Shown in pieces: positions 1-14,114 of a stretch of 64,000 nt of DNA. Location: positions 2,416,501-2,480,500 of the forward strand of contig JACSYO010000570.1 in NCBI GenBank assembly GCA_016806645.1, given 5' to 3'. The position numbers and the translations under genes were made by a program. How positions within the stretch are numbered: position 1 is the first letter of the stretch; each line of letters opens with the position of its first letter. Below the pieces are notes generated by a model. That model saw only the letters and a list, made by a program, of their open reading frames with translations, was not told the origin of the DNA and made no database searches. Origin of the DNA: Ophiodon elongatus (lineage: Eukaryota > Chordata > Actinopteri > Perciformes > Hexagrammidae).

Positions 1-2035
1 TTCACCAGTCTGATGCACTGCGCTGCACTGGGCAGTGGTTAAACAGAGAGGAGCTCCTCAGAGGCTTCCCATGCAACAAGGGATGGACCAAAATCGAAGG
101 TGCTACAATCTCCTTCACAGTTGAAATTGCGCCAAAGAGCTGTAGCTCAGCGTGAAAATATCTCACATCTGTAGCTCCAGTATGGTCATGCATTATGAAA
201 GACAACTCCTGTTCTTTCTAGCATCATCCAAGAAGCTGCCTGCCCACTGCCTCTCTGAGCAGCCATTAAGGGTTACAGTTTCTCTCAATTGCTTTGGTTC
301 ATTTTCAGTCTTCACATTATGCAATAACTAAACTATAAATGCAATCATCACTGTTTCATGTGACACCACAACTCTTTTGCATGTTCGTAAAAGGTAGCAA
401 CTCACCCAAGACATTTCATTCACACTTCAAAACCTAGTTATTGTGTCAGTAAATTGGCCAATGCCCCCTAATGCCTGGCTCAAGAGCACACTGAGAGAGT
501 GGTCTCTTCTTTCATTAAGCTAAAAATACCTTTGGATGTCATCAATTTGACTCAACAGAACCTTGTATTGGAAGTTACCTACAACTACCCTTGTTTTTTA
601 TTTTTTTTCGTTTCCTTCCTAAGGGCATTTTCATCCTGTTTAAGGAAGAGAAGAGAAAGCTTTTTCCTGGTTTTGCCCAGTCATTTAAACTAGTGACATT
701 CCAGTCACAAGTCCACATCTCACATCCAGGCAGCAGCCACCTTCACAGTAAGTAGAAGCAGACTTCAGGTTGCACATGAAGTCAGTTCCAGTGTGGTAAT
801 TAAATTCATCTGAATTAGTGAGGGAGTGTGTATGCTTTATGCCCCTGATGTAAGTAATTATTCATCATGGCATGCAGTTGTGAACAATACATCCATTTAC
901 AAAACCAAGGCTGACAGGGCTTTTCAGTAATTTGATTATCAGATGAGGTTCAGCCCTTTTCTGTCCTTGTGAAGGTGTGTGTGTTTAAAAGAAAGGGTGT
1001 GTGCAGATGTATCCAAACTACTGATTTGCATGAGCTCCTACTGCTAATTGAATTTAGATACTTGCACAGCTGTGCAATTTAGTCCTCTGATACACACACA
1101 TACACACACGCTGAAAGATGTGTCAATAAAGCTATGAGAGATAATGGTAAGAACGACTCATAATCCCCACTTTTGCTGACATGTCAGTCTGAGTTGGCTG
1201 AGGAAAGAATGCCTCTTCTGCAAAAGAAAGAAGTAATACATTGTAGTCTGCAGTATGAGAGTAAGAAATCCATAAAACATAGATTTCAAGATTTCAAGAA
1301 ACTTGTTCCATCGTAAATCACCAGCAATATTTTTTTCTGGCCTTTGAATCAGCGAAGAATCCAATCTACACAAGCATTCTCAACGCATGGCAGATTCATT
1401 TTGATAGTGGGGCGTTACTGGTTTTCTCACATGCCTCCATCACTCAAGAGGTGGACCTTCCTCTTTCCTCCTTCAAATATCATAACATTTGGGGCTTTTT
1501 GATGCAATAGTTATATGACAATGCTAAATTATTTCTGTGATCGATTCAAGTCTTTACTTGTTCTCTTTATTCTTTTTATAGACACAGGTTATTAATACTC
1601 TGATGCGCTACACAGCGTTTTTTAATCTCCCGTTCCAGCCTCTGTCACATCCAGTCATGTCACTGTGTGCTCAAGAAGTCAAGCAGCTCATTTTCATTTG
1701 TCTAATATTAACTTTATTGTCATCCACAGAAACCTAAGAACCTTGAATGATTATGTTGCTATGGTTACGGTTCTGCTGTAACTGTAGCAAATGTATAATG
1801 TAGTAACATATTCATAGCAACAATTATTTTTATTGTTTGCAATCCTGCTGTTGCAACCACAGCTCATCAAATACCAACGCTTGGTCCATGTCCCTTTAGC
1901 GGCTGATGCCAAAGCACTGCGCTTTCAACTAACTCCAATGAAAACCCTCATTATGAGACACTGAGAGCAACTGACAGAGTATAGAGTGCACACTATTCTA
2001 CACCACATGGTGGTGGATGGGTCAGACACACACGG
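1..2035. other. Non-coding stretch, nothing recognised
   Basis: AT-rich sequence with no gene model that I can support. The minus strand is open for about 67 codons at the extreme left edge, but I recognise no family and see no convincing splice context. Only short CA runs are present near position 1,095. Confidence 0.6.
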
Positions 2036-2039
2036 GACT

Positions 2040-2286
2040 TCCATGTCCCGTGCGAAACTATAAAAGCAAACGTTGACATTTTGTCCACGAGTCCTTGGTG
2101 TTGTAAGTCATGTGACCCTTATGCGTTAGTCACTCGTTAGTGACGTGAGTCTTTAGACTCGTTTTCAGGCGCGCTGGTATGGACGGAAATCATTTCGCAA
2201 ACAACGCTGAGACGCCCGTGTGGACGGAGATCGTTTTCGAACCCTGGTTTTGAAACGAAAACGTATTAGTGTGGATGTAGCCTTAA
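2040..2286 (+). mobile_element. MITE-like fragment, non-autonomous DNA transposon
   Basis: A CpG-rich island in AT-rich surroundings. The right end reads towards the phrase GTGTGGATGTAGCCTT, and the interior contains a repeated TGTGGACGGA/TATGGACGGA motif at about 2,180 and 2,220. This resembles a short dispersed DNA element that I recall from other fish genomes. I could not find the matching inverted terminus on the left, so the left boundary is approximate and the copy may be truncated. Confidence 0.4.
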
Positions 2287-2289
2287 AAA

Positions 2290-5200
2290 TGGCTTCCTAC
2301 CATTAATGCTGTCATGTTTTACCAGCAGAACTACAATTCTTCTGCAGTGCCCACGCCTTGGAAATTCGCCAGGCAGTGCTTGCTTCAGGTCTGTTGTGTA
2401 ACTTTTGCACACATTCATCTGTTTGTGTCATTCTTAGCATCGAGATATCAAATGTTTTTAAACCGTCTGAACCTATACAGATGCTGCAAAGTCATAAATA
2501 TGAAATGTTCTTTTTGTAATCTTCTCCTGTAACTTCATGGCCTGTCCTTTACTGAACTTTCTGTTTCTTCATCTTCTTGCTCTTCTAATTATTTCCAAAC
2601 CTTGGTATAATTTGCAGTTGGACAACACAATTGCATTTCTCATCAAAGTCAAAGTAGGAAAAAATCAATTGAACAGCCTCTACTTGCATTAAAGAAGTTA
2701 TTACAGCCCGAGTCATATACGTTATATAATGAAACACGAGGCTTATCTCTAAATTGCCTTCCAGCTCGTGTTTGTTTGCTATCTTTTATAATACTGTGTA
2801 GTGAAGTTACACACAATGGAGCGGAGTGTAATTTGCATACATAGTTATAAGTTAAATTACCTGAATTTTCATTGGCTTTGAAAGCGTCTTATCTATGAAT
2901 ATGATGTAGCCGTGCAGAATTAAATTAGAGTTAACGCAACCTGACTGCTGTAAGGGAATGAGGGAGCGAGCCTAAGTGAGGCAAAAGTTTGTTAACCATT
3001 CAGATGACACTGTTACATTGATGTGTCTTCAACTTTATGTGTCTCAGGTGGAGTTTCATTTAGGTGTTTTTGGACAGAAAACAGCGTAATGACTGTATTT
3101 GTCTCCTTGTCATCTCATTAATAGTCTCCTCATGAGGTATAAGCTCATCCTTCTGCTCCTCTTGGCATAATTTGCGGACCGTTTCTCTCAAACAGGACAT
3201 CACCTGCTGCAGCAACATATGGCTTTTGTTACATGGCAGTAATCTTATTATTGGTGACGTTGTTTGGTTAATGGATTCTATTACCATAGTAATGCCCCTT
3301 AATGTCACAGCAAAATGCCAGACACATCATGTAGTAAACCATTTTACAGTTCCCCTGTTACCTGTTTGACATAATGTGCTTACAAAGGGGCTTCTTACAG
3401 AAATCTGATGTTAATTAGGATTTTAGTTCTAAGCTTTGTGGTTTTAACTTAATCTACTGTATGCATATATTATTTTCATGTATTGTGTCTCATGATTAGA
3501 TAATTGGAGAACATTTTCTAAATGCTTTTATTCTCAATCTAGTGCCTTACTTGTTTATAAATGCAAAGCCACACAAACAGTGATATTCAAACTTTGCTTG
3601 AAAAAGCTCTGCGACGAAAATGCTGAAAGTTGAATGCGATTAATATGATCAATATGTATATTTAATACAGTTGCCTGCAAGCTTGCATTGTAAAGACTCA
3701 GATATTAATACAAATGAATTGCATCTTGACACCAAATCCTGCTGAAGCTACCTGAATCATTTCTACTGAGGTTGCAGTTTCCTCATCCTGCATCCTCATC
3801 AGCAGTATTTTCAGCATGCAGCAGGGGCTTTTAGGGAATATAAAAGCATTACTTTTAGATTGATCTATCGTCTGTAATGAATACTGACATACTGTATATG
3901 ACTGATGTACAATCCCACACAGATTTTGACTTTGTGTTCATCATGTATCATAAAAAAAGCCGACTTATCTGTTTGCAAGATTTAAAAGATTTAAAGTTTA
4001 AAGAACGTTTATACTGACACTCGTGGTGTAATAACTCATGCAACTTGTGAAGTTATCTCCTCAGAATAAGTGTTGAAAAGATGGCTATATAGACAACCTA
4101 ACCGACTGAATTTAAGTCTGGTAAGTGAGACCACCTTTTTCATAAAGATCGGTTTTCATGGTTAGGGGTGGTCAGCAGATAAAACATAGTTTGAGTCACT
4201 GTTAGCACTCATGTGGAAACCGTTTCTATAACTGATGCTGGGCTCAGGCTTCGCCCTCATTAAACTGTGTTCAACAATGCGTTGCACGTTCAGTGTCAGC
4301 TGTGATTGTTCCACTCGCTGCTTCTCAATAGATGACAGAGCTCAAAAAGAATAATTGTGGTTTCACAGTAGACTTTCAAGTCTTTCATCTCCTTCCTATT
4401 TGACTGAGGCCTGCGGAAATCAATCATCATGAACAACTGAGTGAAATGAACTCATGCGATGTGTGTATACACATGGAGCACCTGCAAACACACACGCATG
4501 AATGGTCATTAAAATCTGAACCTGCTCCGGTCCCTGCGGGTATTTGTAGTACAAAAGCCTGGAAAGCAGGGGAGGAAAATCTGTACTGCAATAATAATTA
4601 CTTAACAGTTTTGAATAGGTATTCATCAGGCAGTCGAGGGCACCTTTTGCACATGATAAACGATCAAAGAAAAGGTTTACAGTATGTCACTCGACTATTA
4701 ATTCATCAATAAATTGCTGCATTATCCCCTCACACATCCCATGCTCTGTCAATTACTTCTCCATAATAGTATAGATGCAGTAAAAGGTAGAGTTTCATGT
4801 ACTATTTGAAGTCAGTTGAACTTGTCTGGAGCTGCTGAGTGTAAATTAGAGTTAGTGTAGAGTGATTTCCAGTCCAATAACAGGATACATCAGGAGTCAG
4901 TGTTCAGACAAAATATATTCTGAAAAGTGATGACAACGAGGACGTGATTTAAACTTGCATTCTCTCTGCTGGCCAGCAGGGGGAAACTCCTTTGGTTGCA
5001 AAAATAAGTCTAATTGTTTTTGAGAAAATGACCCTACTTCTCACATGATATATTAGCTCAGTAAATATTGTAAACATGAGTGTATGGTCTCAATCGCTAT
5101 AGTCTCAAGTCTTCTTAAATACAGCATGATGTTCATTTCGTAAATTATGGTCACATTTAGAATAAAATATCCAATAAAGCAGTGTATGCTTTAGGGCCGG

Positions 5201-6590
5201 GCTACCTTGTGCCACGTCAAACTTGAGGATTCAAAACGACAGTCCACAAACCGATGGGTAATGTCACAGTGACTCTGCCCACTTCTTATATACAGTCTCT
5301 GATCTCTGCTTGAAGAGAATATTTTCAGGGTCATGTCGTGATTCAGCCTTTTTATTTCAGTGTCCAAACTGTATCACTGGCTTTTTTTTTTTGTTACGGT
5401 ATAACATTTTAAAAACACAATAGAAACTCTTCCATAACTAACGTTGTGGCCTCTATTTTCATCTTCTTCTTCATTTTCATCATCATCATCATCATCATCA
5501 TATATGAGAACTGCATCTATGGGGAGTTGACATTGAAAGTGTCTCAATAAAACAAAGTATGTCGAGAACCTGCAATGAGAAATTATATAAAAACATAAAT
5601 AATTGAATTTCCTTCAACGGATGGCAGTGAAGCGGCTCAACTAAACTTCAGGCAGAGAATGTCCCAGTTTCACTGACTCCATCAATGGGTTTAGACATGC
5701 TGTGGGCCTTGAAGGAAATTGAAAGAAATGGGAAAATGACTCTGGTCTTAAGCTAAAAAGGCTACATACCGAGTGTCAGACAATAACTGCACAGATGGTG
5801 TAGTTATTTATCTACTCGCAATAGATCATCACCCTGTGAGGAAGCTTTCTATTATCTGGAACAGGTTTGAGGTCTTTCTTGACAGTGGATCTCAGATTTA
5901 CTCTCCCCTCCTTTTGTTACATCACACTTTGAGGTCCCCTTGATCTTCACCACCCACTGAGATGTCAGTGTCACCTATCCCACCCGTACGCCTCGGTAAC
6001 GGGGGGTAAATTAAGATTAATGTGTGGGCTGACAGGGTATTGCTGACCAAGCTGACACACACACATTATACACACACTTTATTATGCAAGCTGGTGAGAG
6101 GAGATAAGATGGGCGATGAGAGCTGAACGCATACTGTATGTATCCCTGAGAGTGTAAGTCAAGCTGAAATGCTGACGTTCTCACTGGGCCACTGAAGTGT
6201 TTCAGATCAGATCTTTCATTTAATCGCAAACCACAGAAGAGCCATAAAGTACAGATTTTAACTCAGTATTGTGTCTGTGCAGCTGGTCCATACATCATCC
6301 TCATTTCTGAAAGGTCTCTTGAAGTGCTTTGTTATTTTCTTCAGATGTATGATGTGTTAGCACGACTGTGCAATAACTCCCTGTAATAATGCCCGCAGTT
6401 CACAAGTTGCGACAGACACAAGTTTATACTCTTGGCTCGTCAAACTATCAAAGCATTGGAGACGTGAGGAGGTCGACCTGACGCCAAGTTTCTCCCAGAG
6501 AATGATCATGAGGGTTATTTGTGCTGTTGATTACAAGTGAAGGAATACAACTGTTTTGGGTTTTTTTTTATATTTATTTATATGTTTTGT
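2290..6590. other. Non-coding stretch with a small ATC microsatellite
   Basis: No gene is supported. A short (ATC)n tract lies at about 5,478-5,501. The open frames here are short, have no family resemblance and are what AT-rich DNA gives by chance. Confidence 0.6.
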
Positions 6591-6595
6591 TCAAT

Positions 6596-6925
6596 GGGCT
6601 GCACGGTGGTGTAGTGGCTCGCACTGTCACCTCACAGCAAGAGGGGTTCGATCCCCGATTCCCGGGCGGTCCTTCTGTGTGGAGTTTGCACGTTCTCCCC
6701 GTGGCAGCGTGGGTTCCCTCCGGGTTCTCCGGCTTCCCTCCGGGTTCTCCGGCTTCCTCCCACAGTCCAAACACATGCAGTTTAGGTTAATTGGAGACTC
6801 TGTATTGCCCGTAGGCGTGAATGCTTGTCTGTCTCTATATGTGCCCTGCGACAAACTGGCGACCTCCCCAGGGTGAACTCTGATTTCACCCAATGTCAGC
6901 TGGGATCCTATAAGTGGTTCGGATA
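6596..6925 (+). mobile_element. tRNA-derived SINE-like repeat
   Basis: The left end looks like a tRNA promoter: a box A-like GTGGTGTAGTGGCTCGCA is followed by a box B-like GGGGTTCGATCCCC. The body continues with phrases I recall from an abundant teleost interspersed repeat (GTGGAGTTTGCACGTTCTCC, TCCCACAGTCCAAACACATG, CTGCGACAAACTGGCGACC) and ends in a GGATAAAGGAATGGAATG tail. Two long overlapping open frames here are by-products of its GC content, not genes. The copy carries a private 20-bp tandem duplication at 6,716-6,755. Confidence 0.7.
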
Positions 6926-7000
6926 AAGGAATGGAATGTTTTGTTTACCGTTTCATTATCTTTCTGTGGATCTCTGTAGTATTACTTGGTTATCATACAT

Positions 7001-7047
7001 GCACGCGCGCGCACACGCGCGCACACGCACGCACACACGCACGCACA
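7001..7047. repeat. GC/AC alternating purine-pyrimidine tract
   Basis: Uninterrupted alternation of purine and pyrimidine (mostly GCGC and GCAC steps) over about 47 bp, continuing as interrupted CA repeats to about 7,070. Such tracts can form Z-DNA; that is a property of the sequence, not evidence of function. Confidence 0.8.
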
Positions 7048-7456
7048 GCTCACACACTCTACACACACACTTTGGGTTCTTCAGGGGAATTCATTATTAT
7101 AACAAAACAATGCCGCAGGTGGTGTGGCTGAAGCTGTAAGAATACTGCTTGTTGAGAATTTGTTGTCAACAGTTATATATCAGGCAACATACTGGCTGTC
7201 ACATATTCAGTCACAGAATTCAGTTTTTTTTCACAGATAGAAGCTCACTATTAATAATACTTACCACATTATTCATTTGCTGCTCTATTCATGATGATAA
7301 TAGACGATATAGGCTCTTTCTTTGTAACCAATGACTGCTCTTTTCAGCCTTTTTCTTCCTTCTGCAGGATTCAAGAATATTTTCTTGCCACGAAAGAAAT
7401 ATTAAACTTTTCTTTGGGGTGTGCTTGTTTGACAGGAAGGTTTGCAGAGTGCAAGA

Positions 7457-7486
7457 CGCACACACACACACACACACAAACACACA
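7457..7486. repeat. (CA)n microsatellite
   Basis: Short dinucleotide repeat with a single AAA interruption near its right end. Confidence 0.85.
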
Positions 7487-7711
7487 ATGCCGGCAGCAGC
7501 GACAAACAACACGGGATTTTAAATAATGGCATTCTGTATGGTGAAATTATGAGTACTATTCATAAGACTGACAGAATGACATCTTTCTGTAATGGTTTGC
7601 ATTTCATTCCTGACAAAGGATTGATTCTTTAATTAAAAAGGTGTCTTTGGAACAGACAACATTCTGTTGGTACTCCCCTGCTGTCTGTCACTCTTTTAGA
7701 GATATAGACAG

Positions 7712-7745
<34 letters not shown>

Positions 7746-7752
7746 ACACACA
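7712..7752. repeat. (CA)n microsatellite
   Basis: About 40 bp of CA with one T interruption near 7,741. Confidence 0.9.
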
Positions 7753-7754
7753 AG

Positions 7755-9965
7755 GGAATCTTCACATTGCTTTTAGCTCACTCGCTTTAGCTCTTGCCTA
7801 CGACTACTTATGCCGGTGACAAACAGAGGTCAGAGACAATGACAGACTACTCAATATACATCTAAGAGCTGAACTAAACAATCCATACAAGTCATTTGGG
7901 CTTTCTTATTTAACTCCCACCACGTGTACGAGTAGCATGTAGGTTTTGCACCATGCATGAGAAGCTCTCGCCCCAAAGATATTATTATGTGGTGGGCTTT
8001 GACAAGAAAGCCCCCCCCACCCCCTCTCCTCTTATCCAGTGACTTTGTAGTTACCCATTTCCTTTTGAAGCTATCAACCCACAGCATCCCAACGGTTCAT
8101 TATCTGTTGGATAACACACTCATCTTGGTGGCACATACATTTACTATACTTGGAAGGCGGCTTTTGTATGCATGTGTGTGCACTTTGCACCATCCAGATC
8201 ATACAAGCCTGTGACTATGTTATTTCTCCAACACCATCACTGCATCTTAATGTGAGTTAAAATGAGAGTCGCATGACTTTATGTTCGTAAAACGAAATTG
8301 TTGAAATGGGGTGAAAAGTGAAAACTCATAATAAATTGACTCCGGTCCCACATCACCCCTCTGTTGTAAAATGAAAGTGGTGTACATTGCTGTTACGTTG
8401 TGCTGCAGCCTCGGCCAGACATTTGTATCTCTTCAAACACTCGTTGTGCCACACATTAGTCAGATGAAGAGCGTGGGTGTAAGATTGCGGTGCTTCCTGC
8501 CATGAACGTCACAGCAAATAAAGCTGACCCTGTCGCTCACAGACACAATGAATAGGAATGGGGGAAACGGCTTAGCAGTGTTTGCGGTTCATCTCCAGGT
8601 GTTTTCTACTATCTCGCCAGAAAGCAGGTGCCATCTGTGTGGAAATTACACTGGCAGGGAAATGATATGGGCTCACCTAGATGTTAATCCATTGCCTTCT
8701 GTTTACCTGCAAGAGGCAACACGAGATTAGTCTGCAATTATCTCTCTTTTGACACGGTTGTTACGGTGACAATGTCTCATTATAGACATTATAGGGTATT
8801 GTGCATTTCTCTTATTTGGAAAGACCAAAGGCAACATTGTATTAAAGCCACTAACAGGTACTTTAGGCCAGGCCTGATATATCTGAAGTCTAAAAACTAA
8901 CCAAAATACATCAATGAGTGGTTTCCCACGTTGATATGTTTATTCAATACCATCAACATGGGCGCTGTTGGTTTATTTTGAGTAGAAAACTAAAAACGAT
9001 TCACTGCAGAATATAATCCCCAACAAATACACAATTTATATCCGTTTGAGTAACGTTAGCTAACACTATGCTGCCCAGCTTTTCTAGGAAATTATTTTGC
9101 TTTTATTTAATTTAAAGGTATTTATTACCTGTTTACGTCTTCAATAGGCTTCAACCCCAAAAGCCACTCATAACTGGAAAATTATTAATGCTGGTTATGA
9201 AATATGTGTAAATATGTCATAAGACCAGTATCACGATATGCTCAGTGTTTATAAGGTGTCCATATAAAGCTGTGATTTCTGTTGATGACTGCCCACTTTT
9301 AAAACAATATTACTGAAAAAAAGACTATTAATATAAAGCATTTGTAGAATTCACCATAAAACATTGGATGTATTGGAGATTGGAATAACCCTTGCCGTTA
9401 ACAGATATTTCTCTAATACAGAGTGTCTGTTAGCCTCCATTTTTGATATAGCTATTGTCATAAATAAGAAGTATCGATATCCCCGTCTATATTTTCCCCG
9501 TCAAAACTCATCCTTTTCAAGTGAATTATTTCTGTACATTTATTGCAATCTATTATGCCCCTGTGGGCCATGTGTCATGTGTTTTCCCCGCTCGCAGCAT
9601 GTTACAAAAATCTCTCTCACGCTGTTGAACCTGAAATTGTAGGTCCAGACAGTTCAAAGAGACAACTACTGAGTTTTTGTTCGTTTTTTTACAATCAAAT
9701 TGCAGTCATCATATTCAAGTGATTGAACAGACCAAAGAAAAGGTCCTGTTTGTTTGACACTCAAGCTCAGTCAGATGAGAGAGCAAATAAAATAAAAAGA
9801 GCTCTTTTGCTAAACTTACTTAAAGGGCACTTTGTGGTTAGTAGGATTCCCATAATAGCAGAAAGAAAGCAATAATTGCAGCTTTCAGCGTCTCAAGGCA
9901 AATGAGGGTTTGTTTATTTGGATTTTTCCAAATCCAACTAAGCAAACCCTCATCTTGCTTCAGCA

Positions 9966-10056
<91 letters not shown>

Positions 10057-12360
10057 CACCAGAAAAAACGTGCTCCTTGCAATGCATCTGCATTTATTAA
10101 AAGCTATTCCTTCCTCTTTTGCTCGTGGTGTTATATTCCTACACAAGAAGAGGAAAGTTAAGTGGAAGTGTGATGCTTTTCTACGGTGAGGACGCAAAAG
10201 GCTTTTCCCATTTTGATAAGAACACTTAGAAAGAAGCGCCTAGTGGTGCACAAAATATAGCCCCTACAGACGAGTCTTCCGTCCAAAGCTATAGTTTCTT
10301 TCTCATTGCTGCAGTTCAAAGAACAAAAGTTTTTCTCAACAAGTATTACATGGAGGATGTACAGCTCCCTCCCACAATCTCCTCACGCTGCTGTGAAACA
10401 TAAGTGCTGTGGGCTGTTCATTCTTTGTAAGTGTGTAGCTGTCAACCTCAGGAGCAGTTAGTACCAGATGGCTGCAGCAACAGATATTTTAGGGCCAGAA
10501 GAACGTAATTCTCCAAAGGGCTCCTTCTTCATGCCTCGGGTGTTGCGTGATGAGGTGTTAGACAATACATTTTCTCACAGCGAGACTCAGAGGATATTTA
10601 CAGCTCTGCAGCTAATGTAGCTGTCTCGCCAATTGCCAAAGTCAATTTCCAGGAAAGTACATGGTTTTGACTGTAATTGCAAATGTTTCTTCCCCAGACA
10701 CACGTATCTCAAGCTCCATTAGCTGAGCAGGAGTATTATGTGAGATAGAAAAAAAAACAAACAAGGGGCAGTAAGGGAACTGCAAGGCTCCTGGCTAGCT
10801 GGTAAATGAGACTATTATTTCAACCAAGAGCATTCATTTGATACACGTTAACTCAATGCATTCTGCTTAAATTAGTTTTTTATTTTAAAATATACGCTGT
10901 GATTTGGGTGGTAGAGCAGTTACATTGTCAACTAATCGGAAGATGAGATGTGCCATCGGTATGTGTGTGAGCATTTAGATTAGATACTGATGGGCAGGTT
11001 GGCAGCCTCTGCCATCATTGTATCAATGTGTTCGTGAATTCAGACGCATCTCGGCTACGATGTAAACCCATCCGGGTTCATTATTAAGACATGGATATTG
11101 AGAGATCAGAGGAAATGCTCTGGGAGTGTAAATGGGTCAAACAAACACAGGACTTTCAACCAGGAGACTGGAGGTTACGTCCCAAAGTTTTGTTGAGTTA
11201 AGTGTCTTCCGTACTCATATTATATTGTTTACGTTTGACTTATTTTTCGTACTTATTTTAAGCCCAACCGTGATGATTTTTTTTCCAAATCCAACTAAGT
11301 GGTTTTGTTGCTTCAACCTAAGCACACAAGTTTCCACGAAATCATTTAGTTTGTCCACGTAATGAAGTATTAAGACAAAATCACTCACCGGACAGGCGGG
11401 AGGGGAGGTGGTCGGGTTCATCAAATGTCGCTACTTCAGCCAGGAGACTGCTCTTCGTTCCCCATCATGTCATCATGTGAAACGAAAAGTCAAGGATGAT
11501 TTATTTATTTTACACACCGAGCTCAAATGCCGATTTGCAAGAACCAAGCAAACGTCAGTTTGTCTCTGATCTGAGGCTTCTGTTGGAGAGCTCCAAAAAC
11601 TGTCGGCAAGTAGGATCAGGGTTAATGTCGTACACTGTAAACAAGGCATTATCAGTGGTTATTATTTAATTTTTTTACTCTATTAAATATATCAGATCTT
11701 TTTAAAAAGAGGGTGTAGGAATCTGGGATCACACCACGGATTATAGTACATGCACACCAAAATATGCAGAGGCCGACCTTAAACATGCAACGTTACACTG
11801 TTCTTTCTCCCTACAGCCACTGCAATGTAGAAGAGAGAAAGTCTGTCACACAGTAATAACAAAGATCTTGATATTAAAAAATAATCCTTCATTAAAATCA
11901 GATTGAGAATGCTTGTAATTATTTTATCTGTTATTTAAATCGTCTATCATGCAGACAAACACATGACGGGAGGTTTGAATCTGCAGAGACTTGCCCTGAA
12001 TGGAGGCTCCTGTATTTGAGACCATGAATGACCCCTGAATTTGGAGAAATTAAATTACCCTTTTCATCTACCTGAAATATATTCCTTGATTTAATTCAAG
12101 AATGCAATTTTCATTATCTTTGTCTCTTGCCTGTAAGCGTTGGCACAGGTCTTTCAGACATGGAGGGAGACTCCCTGTGGGGAAATGTGGGGAAAGTGAA
12201 TCGAGCACAAATTCAGAAATTGACTGACAACACAAATTATGTCTCCTCAGTGACCTTTGATCTCTCCCATTCTGACCGCAGGCTAGGCATCCGATACTGC
12301 TGCTCTTGAGAAAGGTTACATTTTTCCTACTTTAATGTTAAATTGTTCCGCATAATAAAG
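7755..12360. other. Non-coding stretch
   Basis: No gene is supported. Apart from the CA microsatellite at 9,967-10,059, I recognise neither a repeat family nor an exon. Open frames over the CA tract are repeat artefacts encoding Thr-His or Val-Cys alternation. Confidence 0.55.
9967..10059. repeat. (CA)n microsatellite
   Basis: A pure CA run of about 83 bp to 10,049, then one G interruption and nine more bases of CA. Confidence 0.95.
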
Positions 12361-12361
12361 T

Positions 12362-12808
12362 GACAATAGAGTGCTGCAGGGGTGTAGGACAACCTCGGAA
12401 GTTAACGTGGCACAGGTTCCCTCGACAAATAGCCAATGGGATTTTTCCATTGGATTTTGGATTATTACAAAAAATGAGTTTCTGATACGCGTTTTGTTCT
12501 GAAGATAATCTTCACAATGAAGACCACTTTTATGACTTTTCAAGCATGACTGCAATCAGCAAAAGTAATTGGGTTACGTTAGGCTATAAATGATATACAC
12601 CACGGTCGCATGAACATAAGTATACGCAACGAGGTGGTGAAGGCGGACTAGTTGGCATGATAACGTTTTTGTTGTCTCATTTAACTTCTTAGCAACCTCC
12701 TTTTTTAAAACACATAAAAGCTTCAGAATTCACAAAAGGAGTATTTACTGACACATTTCATATAGTAGAAAATAACTTTAAAATATCTTAAACTTGTATT
12801 AACCACAT
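12362..12808 (+). repeat. 447-bp dispersed repeat, copy A
   Basis: Starts GACAATAGAGTGCTGCAGG and ends around TTAAACTTGTATTAACCAC. A second copy in the same orientation, of almost the same length, lies at 18,573-19,019. The two share long matching blocks, for example TCCATTGGATTTTGGATTATTA, GATAATCTTCACAA and GTGAAGGCGGACTAGT, with many substitutions and small indels, so both are old. Neither has coding capacity. Confidence 0.75.
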
Positions 12809-13539
12809 TCGTTATTTCAGGCATCTAAACAAGAAATGCAAAAAAAAAAAAAATCGATTGAGTTTGGGTTAATTCACATTGTGTGAAAAATTGAACGTCA
12901 CTGAACGGTTTGATGAGTAAAAACAAGGAGAATCATATGCACTTGACCAAATGTCACCCGGGTTTAGGGGAATAATGTGCGAATGACCAGAAACTTGTAT
13001 GAATAATCTTGATGGAGTTTTTTCCTTTAATCAGTCACCTATTTATACAGCATGTACATGTATATACTAAATGCCTTATGCATTGTTTTTCTCAGTAGAC
13101 GCAGTTTAAGTAAGTAACTGTGCTCGGAGAGGAAAGGGTGCCTTTACACATCACGTCATGTATCTGTTTTTCTTGCTGGACTTACAATATATCCATTGCT
13201 CACCTTTCAATGCTTCTATTCCAAGAGTTGCATCTTCCTCAAGCTCAATAAGCCCCCTGAACAAGGCACTCAGCCAAAGGATAGGATGTTAACGTCGATG
13301 AATAAGATCCGAAACATAAGGGACATTGTGTAGACTCAGCAGACGACCCGTTACCTTGCTCCATGTACACCAGTCTCTGGCTTTAGACATGTGGGAACCG
13401 TTGAGAGAAATTTGACTTTGACAGAATTAATATCCTGGCAGTCGCTGGGTCAGTCAGTTAGCCACTTTGGCCAGAATATCTCTCACTTATCTAATTGAAT
13501 GGACATCCATGACATATGGTGTATAGTATGCGTGGCGTG

Positions 13540-13945
13540 ATGAAAACTAATGAATTATTCTCTACACATATTAGATTGATTGCAATTAAATCTGGTACGG
13601 ACACTCCTAACCCCCTCAGGTGGAACTGTAATACCTTTAGTGATCCTTCTGACTCTTCATCTAGCGCCATCATCAGGTCAAAGTTGGTACTAAAGTTTTT
13701 GACCAAATACCTGTAAAACGAATGACATTGCCCAACACAAAAAGCTGCACTCTGTGTTTATTGCTCATCAACAAATGTTAGCATGCTAACACGTCATGAA
13801 AAAATATGACACCTCCTTGACATCAGCATTTTAGCATTGTCATTGTGAGCGTGTTTTTCATGATGACGGTAGCATTTAGCTCAAAGCCCACCTTTAGTAC
13901 TTCCTCACCGAGCAGCTAGCATGGCTGCAGACTAGAGTCCAGCCA
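13540..13945 (+). repeat. Teleost interspersed repeat (ATTGCAATTAAATCTGGT type)
   Basis: The order of phrases (GATTGCAATTAAATCTGGTA, CCCCCTCAGGTGGAACTGTA, TCATCTAGCGCCATCATCAG, GACCAAATACCTGTAAAACG, GTTAGCATGCTAAC, GCATTTAGCTCAAAGC, GCTAGCATGGCTGCAGACT) matches a very common fish repeat that I recall from many loci. The two 60-70 codon open frames inside it are artefacts. A repeat-library search would settle the family name. Confidence 0.6.
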
Positions 13946-14114
13946 AGGAAAAGTCTCTTTCACCGGCTGTGGTCCGGGATGGCGAAATATTCCTTGCAAC
14001 CAGTGCCAGGCAGGCTTTCACAATAAAAGCATAACAGCATGTGTCTTGTTTCTCATTATTTTGCTGTACTCAAAAACATTGTACAAGTGACTTGCATGAC
14101 TTGAATTGGTGATA

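Noticed and set aside
2..205. 67-codon minus-strand open frame at the left edge
   Set aside because: Composition looks mildly protein-like, but there is no recognisable family and no way to see the continuation outside the window.
6521..6893. Four overlapping 66-106 codon frames on both strands
   Set aside because: They lie wholly inside the tRNA-derived SINE; dual-strand openness reflects its GC content.
9838..10197. 119-, 95- and 83-codon frames
   Set aside because: They are the CA microsatellite read as Val-Cys or Thr-His repeats.
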